Source: Syncephalastrum monosporum B8922
Taxonomy: Eukaryota > Mucoromycota > Mucoromycetes > Mucorales > Syncephalastraceae
Direction: 5' to 3'
DNA length: 64,000 nucleotides
Assembly: GCA_000697355.1 (NCBI GenBank)
Contig: JNEN01000882.1
Location: 124,001 to 188,000, forward strand
Position 1 is the first letter of the stretch, and each line of letters starts with the position of its first letter. Positions 1-10,600 of this stretch are shown here, piece by piece. The notes under the pieces were generated by a model. That model saw only the letters and a list, made by a program, of their open reading frames with translations. It had not been told where the DNA came from and searched no databases. The position numbers and the translations under genes are program-made.

Positions 1-458
1 CTAACGCCAATTTTTATAGCGGCGCACTTTCCGTCTTTGAGAAGCATCTGTTTAAGGACCCGCATTGCGTTGAGAAAGGGAAACGTTACGGTGTACTGAT
101 GACAAGTAAAACAACATTTGATGGTCCCACACCCACAAAGGCGCATTCGATAGATCAGCGTACGTAATAACCACGGTTCCCATTTTTATTTTTATGCGCG
201 TGTCTAAAGCTATATATGCAACGCATAGGTCTCGTGGAGCGATTGGCGCAAAAGGGTTACTCCCATTTGCCCGTGTGCGTCGAGCGGACCGAAGAAGACG
301 AGGAGATTCAAATGGCTGGCGGACGCTTTGTCGACGACGTCTTTCCGCGAACACGGTCGGAAGCCCACACGTGAAGGACTCCTTGGTTTTCACGTGTCAT
401 GTCCCGAAAATAAAAGACATCTTGCCTTTTCCACCGTTATCTTCTTCTTTCTTTTTAT
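1..458. other. 5' flank and promoter of the bHLH gene
   Basis: No supported gene. The open frames here lack coding character. The stretch just upstream of the bHLH start codon carries two CACGTG boxes, listed separately, and a T-rich run before the ATG. Confidence 0.6.
368..396. promoter_or_regulatory. Twin CACGTG E-boxes upstream of the bHLH gene
   Basis: Perfect CACGTG palindromes lie at 368-373 and 391-396, with centres 23 bp apart (about two helical turns). They are 62-91 bp upstream of the bHLH start codon. CACGTG is the classic site of bHLH-zip dimers, so autoregulation is a natural inference, but binding is not shown. Confidence 0.55.
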
Positions 459-1239
459 ATGGATTTCGAGGTACTAAAAACCCAACATCAGGAACAGCAG
501 CAGCAGCAGCAGCAGCAACCACAACAAACGTCTGCTGTCCCTACTACTGTCACTCCCTCTACTTCCACTCCTATGTCCAACACGACAGCGAACGACGCCA
601 CCACGACTCCCGCTTCTTCTACAGCCGCAACCTCCTCATCTGCGCCTCGACGGCACCGGAAACCCCCTCACGAGCTTCTAACAGAGGCAGAGAAAAAAGC
701 AAATCATATCGCTTCTGAACAAAAACGACGACAAAACATTCGTTTGGGGTTCGATCAATTAATCGAAATTGTCCCTTCCCTAAACCACGGCAACCGAAGC
801 GAAGCATTGATCCTGCAAAAATGTACCTATGATCGTCCCAGTTTGAGTAGCCCTTTGTTGCATGGCGTGCCTTTTTTTTTTCTTCTTTATCCATTAACAA
901 CTTCTTTATGCCAGCTGTCGAGCATATCCGCAACCTTATTGCCGTGAAAAATGACCTGAAAAATCAGGTGCGGGATCTGCAAACCATCTTGGGCGATCCG
1001 TAAGTTATGCTATTCATATTATTCGGATGACATACCTCGTTATCTCGCCCGAGACTTACATGATTTTGCTTTTTTTTTTTTTTTTCGTTGCTTTTTTATC
1101 CTTCTCTCTTCCATGTAGTACTTATGAGGAGGATGTAAGTCTTTATTTCTTGCCAAGCATCCTATTCTGTTGTTCCAAGCATATGCTCATCCGAGTTTCC
1201 TAGTCTTCCGAGGACGAACTCTCGTACTCGTACCGATAG
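459..1239 (+). CDS. bHLH transcription factor (Mlx/Ino4-like)
   Basis: Four coding exons: 459-822, 915-999, 1119-1134 and 1204-1239, joining in frame to 166 aa. The N-terminus is low complexity (a Q run at about residues 12-20, then Thr/Ser/Pro). The basic region HIASEQKRRQNIR lies at about residues 84-96, with the E and RR that contact E-boxes. Helix 1 (LGFDQLIEIVP) follows, then a short loop and helix 2 (ALILQKSVEHIRNLI). A heptad-like stretch rich in Asn, Lys and Leu continues the second helix. Exon 3 is only 16 nt, and exons 3-4 give an acidic/Ser tail ending SYSYR. Known for the family: such proteins bind CACGTG as dimers and act in lipid, carbon or sulfur regulation. Which branch this belongs to cannot be settled by eye. 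Confidence 0.85.
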
Positions 1240-2890
1240 CTTCTGGTTCGCTGCCTCGCTGCTGGTGTTGGTGGTAGTTCTATGATTCCCATTGCTGTTA
1301 TTCATGCAATACTTTTCTCTCTTCCTCTCTTCCTCCCGTCCCGACACATCATCCTTGTTCCTCCCTGTATTGTATTTCCACTCTGCTTTGCTCCGTCATT
1401 TATGCATCATCTCTATTATATGATCTTTTGTCACACACCAGTCGCCAACCCAATTCGGAGGCGCCGTTGGCATTTCTCGTTTCCCGATACGTGGATGCGC
1501 TCGATAAAAATAATGGTGTTTGTGATTACATACGTACTTTCTACTTTCTAGTATATTAAATTGTATAAAGCCGTTTACGATTTTTTTTGCATGTCAAGCA
1601 TGGATCAAGCTGAATCCGTATCTGTATATATGCTAGCAGAAAGCGGATATATTGTAAAGCGTACGGTCCGCTATTTCTTTCGTATGCTTAGTTTTTGTCG
1701 TATGACACAAGCATCATCCTTCCAGTTCGGGCGACTTGTTATTCATCAGAGCCAATGAGAGAGGAAATCACCCGTCTTAACCCTGTCATGTCATGTCCGT
1801 ATCGTACAAGGTTCATGCGGACATGATTGAAGACGACATATTGTACATTTGTATAGAGTTGCATATATGTATGTCAATCCTTATACACGACACACAAACT
1901 TTGTAGTCACTGTGATTAACAATAAATCCATGAGTACAGAGGCCGCGAAAGCTCTTACAGACTTTATTTAGTGAATGTCGAAAAGCGAAATACGTTTAGC
2001 AAGATACATCATATATAATAGGCTGTTTTTGGAAATACGGCGGCCAGATTACTAAAGCATTGGTACCACGATAGCACCATTACCCCGTAAAATGGGGCAT
2101 GTAAGACTTAGTCACTCAAATCTAGATAGAGTAGCTCCTCTTATACATATTACGGGCGCTTTCGTGTGCATCAAAGCAATGTGCTGTTATAAACATCACC
2201 ACGACGTAAGAAACGAAAATCATACGTATGAGTAGCTTGACTATCCCTCGAAAAGGTATATACCTACATGGATGATAAGCTTGATGCTGGTTGATGTTGC
2301 TCACTATAGCTAACGGCTTCCGCCAAACTCGTCGACAAAGTCAAGGTTTGTTTCTCAATAACGACACGATCCCATACACTTATTCAGATATCATGCGTCA
2401 AATTGAATAGCTGCATATGCGCATAAGCTTACAGTAACTGTTTCTCGAAGTCTCGATTCGGCAACTGAGGAATGTAAAGGATTCAAGTTGACGAAACAGT
2501 CTCAAAATAGGCTTCAAGGTAATATGCTCTCGGAAAGTTCGAGAGGCTTACTTATTCCACATATGTTGTAAAATTAATTAACCTCCAACCCCTCAAGCAT
2601 AATACCGCATGCAAATATCTAAACTAACATCGCCACTTAGGCGTAGGTTTGTCATACATATTTCAAAGTACAAGAACTACATCCACCTCTTTAGAGCCGC
2701 TAAACAAGAGTTTGAGTCTCACTAATAGGTACTTGGAGGACGTTGTAAACGAAGCCTGGTTGGATACATATTATCTTTTTTCAGTTTATTTTACATAATT
2801 GTGGAATGATATTTACATTTCTATGCAGTGCGAAGAAAAAGACATAAGGAAGGGAATGAGTTACATATATGATACATAGAGGAAGAATGA
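1240..2890. other. Intergenic, no gene seen
   Basis: 3' flank of the bHLH gene and downstream flank of the minus-strand fucosyltransferase. The open frames are short and of poor coding character. The sequence becomes AT-rich after about 1800. No RNA gene or repeat was recognised. Confidence 0.55.
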
Positions 2891-4246
2891 TTAAATGGTA
2901 GGATAGTAGGAGCGGAAGCGCCGATTGCGAAATTGGATATACTTGGAAAAGGTGCTCTTTCGCGTGCCCTCGAAAAATGATCCATGGGAAGCCACCTCCG
3001 CATCGACAAGGGGCAAAAGAAGCGGACCGTAGCTGTTGACCCCGTCATACTGTCCCGTCGTGACAGTGGCTGCAACGACGTCAGGAAAGTCAGAAAGGGT
3101 AAACAAACAAGCAAATTCTTCGAAAAACTCGGCCATCGTGCGTCTGGGCTGGGCGGCATCGGTCGCCATAAACACCATGCGAAGGCGGGGATGCACCTCG
3201 GGTGATTGGATATCGAGGCACGCGTGAAGCGCCTGGGAGATTTCGCCCTCCTTGGCAAGCCGTGTGATTTGTTCGATGGCCTTGTCCTCGGCTGAGTGAT
3301 GATGTCGCACCTGCGAGTTGTGTTGCTCAAGCGTCTGGCGGACCTTGTCCATTGTGGCCGCCCGCGTCGCACGAAAGACGCCGTCGCCTGTCCGCAGGTG
3401 TACACTCACAAATGCGCCAGGACCGCCCAGCTGTCCCACGACGGCAAGTGCTTGATTCAACACAACGGGATGGTTAAAGCCCATCTCGAAGGAGATCCAG
3501 TCGCGCAGACGATCGAGCTTTCCATCACGCTCCAAGACGAGGCGTGGTGTGCCAAACAGTGAATTGAACTCCAGAAACGTTTCCGGTCGGTCCCGCAGGT
3601 CATTGAGATCAAGTTTCACCTTGTACTTGCCAAGCGGCTCGCTCGAATTGGCATTTTCGTAGATACGATACGAGAATCGGTCCTTATCGTCTACCCTGTA
3701 CACGTCGGAGTCATTGCTCAAAGCGAAGTACTTCTGATAGTAGTCGACCGCCATGTTCCGTCGCTGGAGAGTCCGGATGCCCATTGACTCGGCAAAGCCA
3801 AGATCAAACACAGCTGATACAGGCACAGGGACGTACTTTCGGTATTCGTTATGGCAAAGCGCGATGCGCTCGGTGATGGGGACGTCAGGACAGTCGTTGA
3901 GCTTTTTGGAGAGAACCGGCGATGGCCACCAGTATACGCCTTTGCCGAGGTTCAATTGTGGCAGCAGGAGAGTTCGGTCGAGTGCTTTAGCGAGCACAAG
4001 CGCATTGATGAGCGCCAGGCGCTGATTATGCAGGCCCGAGTGAGGGTTGAAAGCAATGAATTTCTCTTCCTTTGTTGCAATGACCTGTTGCTGCTCCGGA
4101 CTCGTGGAGTCATGTTGTGTAGGTTTCCACAGTTGCTTTGGACCTGCACCCAGCGGCTGTTGTAGGATGGGATGTCGCGTCAATACAAAGACGAGACATA
4201 ATGTGGCGAAACCAGCAGCCACAAGAAGTTTGCTTGTCCGGATCAT
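2891..4246 (-). CDS. GDP-fucose protein O-fucosyltransferase-like type II membrane protein
   Basis: A single exon encoding 451 aa. The N-terminus has a short cytosolic part (MIRTSK) and a signal anchor (about residues 8-24, LLVAAGFATLCLVFVLT), as in Golgi glycosyltransferases. The motif FNPHSGLHNQRLALINALVL (about 67-86) and the following ALDRTLLLPQ match the nucleotide-sugar-binding start of the O-FucT fold. HLRTGDGVF (about 284-292) is the conserved basic motif that contacts GDP-fucose in the family. Near the C-terminus GSFFEGTRKSTFSKYI resembles the conserved closing motif in which a Ser/Thr stretch lines the donor pocket. A role in Golgi fucosylation is inferred, and the acceptor is unknown. 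The lack of introns is unusual in this window. Confidence 0.82.
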   Translation of the reverse strand: MIRTSKLLVAAGFATLCLVFVLTRHPILQQPLGAGPKQLWKPTQHDSTSPEQQQVIATKEEKFIAFNPHSGLHNQRLALINALVLAKALDRTLLLPQLNLGKGVYWWPSPVLSKKLNDCPDVPITERIALCHNEYRKYVPVPVSAVFDLGFAESMGIRTLQRRNMAVDYYQKYFALSNDSDVYRVDDKDRFSYRIYENANSSEPLGKYKVKLDLNDLRDRPETFLEFNSLFGTPRLVLERDGKLDRLRDWISFEMGFNHPVVLNQALAVVGQLGGPGAFVSVHLRTGDGVFRATRAATMDKVRQTLEQHNSQVRHHHSAEDKAIEQITRLAKEGEISQALHACLDIQSPEVHPRLRMVFMATDAAQPRRTMAEFFEEFACLFTLSDFPDVVAATVTTGQYDGVNSYGPLLLPLVDAEVASHGSFFEGTRKSTFSKYIQFRNRRFRSYYPTI

Positions 4247-5949
4247 GATGTAATGATATAAATGAATAAATAATGCAAAAATGGGTGATGAGGGGAAAAG
4301 GAAGAGATGAACAGGTGAGAAGACAAATCAGACAAGAAGAAGAAAAAAAAAGTGCTCCGTTTCTAAGTTATATATGGCGGGGATGCCCGCTGGAGAAGAC
4401 AAGGAAGACAGGGAAGAGGCTCTTTTTTTAGGTATAAACCTGGTAAACACACAGCTCGAAAAGATCTATGAAAAGCTCAGCATTCCTTTTCCAGGCGGCC
4501 TGTTTTGGGTATTTAAGGTTGCACCAGCCAGTGAGGCTTTGACCTGTCTGCAGTTACAGTAAGTGCCTGAATCAGGCGCTGTTGCCTTTTCTCCGTTATT
4601 CAACTTCCATTGCTGCGGCGTTGGTGGACCTGAGTATATTTTTACCTCATGGATCATGATCTCACCAACACATCGCTGTTCTGAGGTGATACAATCATGA
4701 ATCGATATAGGTAATGCTGCAAAGTCGTGTGTGCGCGTGTGATAAGGGGCCGTACTCTATTCGTCCGTGCTTCTTTAGACATTTAGTATGATACGAAATC
4801 CTCGATATGACCGCAATTCGCTGGATTAAGGCATTGTCGTTCAATTAGCTGGCGAGCCACGCTCGGGGACCATTACGACTTTATTTTTACTTTTTTTTTT
4901 TTTTACTCTTTATACATGCGTAATCTTATTGGGCGCCTCTTTTCTTTAACGTTCACGAATATGATTGAAAACAGATACCCAAATAGAATCACAAACCACT
5001 GTCGGCCCCAGACTGTTGGTACGCGCACACCCGACTAGGACTAGTTTTGTTCATGCATGCACGGGGCAACTCACCGCACCCATAGAGCAACTTTCGGGTC
5101 CATGTCAGGTGCAGGACCCTTTCACAAGAGTTGTTTTCCATTTTGAACAAAAACAGGGAAATGAAAAAAAAAAAGTATAAAGTCATGGCCATGGGTGAAC
5201 TCATTCCCGACACGCCACATTTACACTTTTAGACACTGATGACTCTTCATCTACCCTTGTAAGGGTCACAACGAATTTGATGGCATGTACGAGGCAGAAC
5301 GGTGCCTATAAATGGATTGACACCCATCTTCCGCGCTCAGGAAGGGAAAAAGGCAAAGGTTCCTGTTACGGCAAACTTCCGCGCATCGCCGTTGCGCAGA
5401 ATACGTCGGTGCAACATCAAAAAGAACCTTTGCGAAGGGAAAGTACGTTCCATTCCATTCACACCGGAAAAGGACCCAAATACAGTTTCATATTCATTAT
5501 ATATGTGCTTCATTGATGACGAAGTGAATTGCATACATAATATAATATATATAATTGAAACAATAAACGTAACATAAACGAGTGGTCTGGAAAAGTGAGT
5601 GTATTTCTATGAAACAAAAAAAGAACACAGTCGGGCGAAACTTCTTGTGCAATGGAGCAATTTGATTGGGCATCTTGGACAGAGAACGCAGTGAATGAAT
5701 GAGCGCGCGCGGCTGCGGAGACAGTGAGTTTTCTTTTCTTTTTTTTTTTTTTTTTTTTTTTTTTTGAGTGTGTGTGAGAGGACAACTTTTGTGAACGGAA
5801 GCGAGCGTGAGTCGTGAGTGTGTCCGTGCGGGCACCCCCGCCCTTCAAGCGGTCCCACTTTTTCCCTGCTCTTTCTCTTTCATCGCTTTCCTCCTCTTTC
5901 TACCTTCACCCTTCACCCACCCTTTACCTTTTCCCCCTTCCTTCCCTTC
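4247..5949. other. Intergenic between two divergent genes
   Basis: Divergent promoter region of the fucosyltransferase (-) and the LEA2-like gene (+). It contains T runs near 4890 and an uninterrupted run of about 27 T at 5739-5765, then a C/T-rich leader from 5840 to the ATG at 5950. Overlapping Lys-rich frames on the minus strand come from the poly-T run and are not taken as genes. Confidence 0.55.
5739..5765. repeat. Poly-T homopolymer (about 27 nt)
   Basis: Long T run within the promoter of the LEA2-like gene. It could act as a nucleosome-excluding tract. Its length may also be affected by sequencing slippage. Confidence 0.8.
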
Positions 5950-7146
5950 ATGAGCAGCACACCAGACGAATATGCCCCCCCTGCCTCGCACTCCCATAAG
6001 AGGCAGGACTCGCATTCTTATTTTCGAAGCGATCCTTACCGCGCTGCAAGAAAGAGCACGACCCCAGGTATTCATCCTCCCCATTCTTTCTTCACAAAAA
6101 ATGCCACCTTTCCATTCCTGACGGGATGCTGACTTTGTATTATAGATTCAACGGGCTCATCACAACAGACCGATCATCACTCCAGAACAGCCTCCGAAAG
6201 CAGCACGAGCCGACTGGCACCCGCTGCAGGCAGTCGGTTCAACGGCTACGAATACTATGACGACGACCCATACGCCCTGCCGCCCCGGCACGAGACACAT
6301 CTGAACAAAAAGACACGCCGGAAACAACACCATGCATCGAAAGACGAGCGCGCCAATTCCTATTTACCTTATTCGCATCATCGTCGCGACCCTTACGCTG
6401 CGCAGGAGCCCATCTATCTCGAAGAAGACAACATGCCCAGCTTCACTTCGCCAAACAAGAATAACAGCATGGGCGGCGTTGGTTCGCTTTTGCAGGACAA
6501 CATTGCCATGGATATGGTTGACCAGCAACCACCCGCCGTGGCCCATAATCAGCCGGTGGATCCAACTTTGGATCCGCTTCCCGAAATTAAGCGCAAACGG
6601 TCTCGTCGTTTATGCGGCCTGCGCAGACGCACCCTGGTTTTTATCGTGTTCATTTTTGTCGTCATTGTAGCCGTCATCTGGTACTTTGTCTGGCCACGGT
6701 ATCCGCCCCTGTATTACCTTGAAGCAAGAGCGACTTACGATGCCCCACCATCCGAAACTTCGATTACCTCGACGTGGTATGTCAATATGACAGCCGACAA
6801 TTCGGAAAACTGGGTACCCACGCGCATTGAAAACTTCGAAGTCGAACTGTTCGACGCGAACGCGAATCAAAAGTTCGGCTCTGGTAGTTCGGGGAGCATC
6901 ACCTTGCCCCCACGACAGTCTAATATCAATGTGCCTTTTACGTTCAACATCCAATACAGCAGCTCAAATCAGGACGACACCACCCTCCAGGACCTCCAAG
7001 CGTGTGGTCCAGTCCCCCAAAACCCAACCCCAGTATCCCCAAGAACCATGAACGTCATTTTTCAAGTGACATACCACATCCAAGGCATTGCATGGACTAA
7101 ACAGTCTACTGTTCGGCCATCCGGTTTCCAATGCCCAAACTCCTAA
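5950..7146 (+). CDS. LEA2-like single-pass membrane protein
   Basis: Exons 5950-6067 and 6146-7146 join in frame to 372 aa. The N-terminal half is cytosolic, rich in Tyr, His, Arg and Asp. A basic stretch (KRKRSRRLCGLRRR) precedes one membrane segment (LVFIVFIFVVIVAVIWYFVW, about residues 230-250). The C-terminal part of about 150 residues is a predicted beta-sandwich (YYLEARATYDA, TSTWYVNMTADNSENW, INVPFTFNIQY). It resembles the LEA-2/WHy domain of fungal vacuolar or plasma-membrane proteins such as the Tag1 group. A type II topology with an extracytoplasmic sandwich is inferred. The start codon is the first ATG after the C/T-rich leader and gives continuous coding character across the intron. 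Function is unknown. Confidence 0.72.
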
Positions 7147-7686
7147 ATATATTCAATTATACCCTAGTATCTCCCTCCCCCCAAACAGCGCGTTTTCTCC
7201 CCCCCCCCACCCCACGTACTCACGTTATCACTACCACACGTCCTCTGTAGTTTCATCATCTCATCTTGCATACATCGTTTTCAAAACATGCCGAGGACAT
7301 AAAGTCCTCTTCAAAGAGCATCAATCCTTTCTTCGACTTCAACATCTGTGCCTTTTGGTGTTCCCTTGCACAGTTACACAACGCGAATGAAATTCTCCGT
7401 CGAGAACTTTTTTCTTCTCTGCCTTGGGCGGGACCGCCTATACCGCCCATAAATTACCAGCTCCTATCCTTGGCACGCTAGAAAGCATATGGCAAGCCAG
7501 GTATCATTGTGTTCCAGCGTACGCGCGGGTGCGTCATCTGTAGATGCTGCATCAGCATACTCACTCACACACATCTTCTCTCTGAAGGCATACATGCTTG
7601 TTTGCTTGTTCAGATGATACGGAATGATATAAATACTCTAAATAAGAAACTTCTTTGGGGGTTTTTTTTGTATGTACACAAGAAAA
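7147..7686. other. Convergent intergenic region
   Basis: Between the stop of the LEA2-like gene and the stop of LTN1. C/T-rich near 7175-7260, with no gene or RNA recognised. It presumably holds both 3' UTRs. Confidence 0.55.
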
Positions 7687-10600
7687 TCAGAATACAGTTC
7701 GGCAGAGGGGACAACTGGCCGAGTTGCTCGACCGGAACCATTTGTACAAGCAGCTGGCATGGAACTTGTTCTTACACGTCCGGCATTGCTTGGTAGGTAT
7801 CGACCGGTCCTGGGCACTGATAATCGAGTAGCAAATAGTGCAGTCTTCCACACCATCAAAGTGCAGCCGGACGTTGCGACGGAACACAGTCAACGCATCC
7901 ACAATGTTGCCATTCTGCGCGCCAATCACCGCCGCCACCGAGAACATCCATCCGCGCCATTGCCGGTCGCTCACGCCCACCTTTTGCACGCCCTCCACGT
8001 CAATTTGCTGCAAGGGGTAGGTGCTAGGAAGTTTGATCGCGATCTGCATGTCCTGTTCGTCTACACGATACCGGGCCGTGACCTCGCGGGCAGCACGCAA
8101 GGCCTTGACGGTAAACTCGTCCTCGCCTTCCAAAAGCGACTGGACATCCGGGCGTCCGATGAGATCCAGCTCGTCACTGATGAGCTGAGAGCTAAAGTAT
8201 TTCTCGATGAAGCTAAACACATCATTATGTGATAAGTATCTATTTTCTCCGCCTTTGTCGCGCTATATCAGTACACATACCTCTCGACGCCTATGGTCAG
8301 CTGTCTATTCTTGCTATCGACCCACCATTGTCTGTTTGGAGAAGAAAAAGTAGTTAGCCTCTTGTCTACTATACGCTTTCGTGTGAAAATTACCTCACGA
8401 GAGACGGGATGTGCTTTAAAGAGCGGTAGTACAAATGGGCGGCCAATGTTAAGTAACTCATCTCGGTATTTGTATCAAAGCCTAATTGTGAGAGTGTATG
8501 GTGTCTGTCATCAATATTTGTTTACATGTATCGGTCTAAGGAGCCATACCTTCCAAATCGTACACCTCAAAGTCCCATGGCGTCAGATTAAAAGGCTGAG
8601 CATATTGCCCCGCCCCCACACCCAGAATTTGTGACAAAAATGGTATGAGGTGCGAAATAAGCTCGGCTCCTTTAAGCTGCGCCGTGTATTCTTGCTTTAA
8701 GCGGAATGTCTGTTACCAAGATTAGTATCCGGCTAATTAGCAGTATCCCTTTTTTCTTCTCTTGCTTACAATGTCGTTGAAGTGCTCAAACACCAGTAAC
8801 CAAGAAATCATGTATCCAGAAATATCATGTAACGACTAAAAATAATCAGTTATTATCGCAGAAAAAGGATCAGCCCGATAACCTACCATTTCGTCTAACG
8901 ACACGGTGTGCCACGCTGAGACGTTGGGCACCTCCGCGATATTCTGGAGTATGTTCTTCTCCAAGGACGCGTCGGTAGACTCCTCTTCTGCTAAAGGGGT
9001 TGAGTGCACTGGCGCATCGAGGGATTTTTTCGAACACTCTCTTTCTCTTACCGCTTGTTGAACTTAGTTCCAGACGCACAGAAAGGTCCTGTACCGTCTG
9101 CGCAACGTGCAATCTGAGCACCCTGTAAGCGCATTTCTGCAAAACCTCGCTCGGCGATTTGATTAAAGCACACATCTGCATTGAAGGGATCAGTTGGGGT
9201 GCCGGGGGGGGGGCGCTAGCAGGCGGGACTTACATCCGGGACAAGGTCGGTAGCTGCCTTGAGTGACTCTTCGGGTATGAATTCCTGGAGCTGGGCCAGG
9301 AGCCCTTGATATTGCAACTGCGATTGATTGACAGAGTCTTGTACATCTACACAGATTGTTAGATACTCATCTCAACCTACGTGACGCATTGTGACTTACA
9401 GCGCTCCTTGGATAATAAATTGAGCACATCCGTGTAGAATTCGCGATGGTCCTGAATCACATCCCCCAGCTCGTCGTGACCTTCGCTGGCTACCTGCAGC
9501 AGGACATGATACAGCTGCAATGCATGGTAAACGACAGCCAGTTCTTCCGCCCGGCTGGTATCGTAATACTACAAAAGTCATGAGTCCGAATATCAAGTCT
9601 ATTCTGAGTACACGTACGGTCGCCCATTCACGGCTGCGTTCCAGGAAGAATTCCCACTGACCGCCTGACACTTCTTGCACTGATTCCGCCAGATGCATAA
9701 AAAGATGAAGCAGCTGCACAATAACACGGATGCGCTGCTCTTCAGGAAGATCATGCTCGCTGCTTTCGTCAAACCATTTGCGTACGGTGAGGAGCAGGTG
9801 CATAAGGCGCTGCGGTGGGATGGCAATCGCACCAAACTTGAGTGACGATCCATTCAGAAGGACCAATAAACTCCACGCTATGTTCCAAAAAAAAAAAGTG
9901 AGGATCATCCTCTTAAGGATTTGCCTGCTAACTTACCTTTGTCTTGGTCTTCATCAAACTCGAGGAGCGACGACACACCTGATAATTTGCTCGCATAATC
10001 ACTTTGGAGGTTACGATATGCCGCGCTGTCGCCAATCGCTCCTTTGATAGACTGAAGGATGGCTACCTTCATAGGCAAACGCACTAAGTTGGAATTGATT
10101 AGGAAAGCTACAGAGGTTGGAACGCTCACATCGCTTCATTACCTGTTGTCGCCTCGGCCTTCAGTAATGTCAGCCAGTGTAGCAGCTTTTCCGGGGTCCA
10201 GGCCAATGTCTGCAATAGCTTGCTCAGGAGCCAACGGAAAGCCTCAGCTGTAGCCACTTCCTCGAGATTGATCTCAGCATCACTCGACACGGGGTTCCCA
10301 TAGCACGCCAATTGTGCAGCAAAGAGAGTCAGAGTGTCAGTGACGTCCGTTGGCTTCTTCTCCAAGGCGTTCAAAAGCTGTAGACTCCACCCAGGTCCGT
10401 CCACCTTTTCAGCTGCACGGCAGACCCACGCGTCCGACAGATGCTGCACCTGGTCGACGAAAGTGCGTATAATGGCGTTGCACTCTGTGATATTGCTGTT
10501 CCACAAGCGGTAGACACCAGGAACGGCCAGACCATATTGGCATAGCACGCGCGTCACCATGAGTGTCTGCAAAAGCTGGGTTCGCACATCGTCCGGTAGC

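Noticed and set aside
5497..5858. Overlapping Lys-rich open frames on the minus strand
   Set aside because: They are created by the 27-nt T run and lie in the promoter of the LEA2-like gene. No motif or consistent codon bias.
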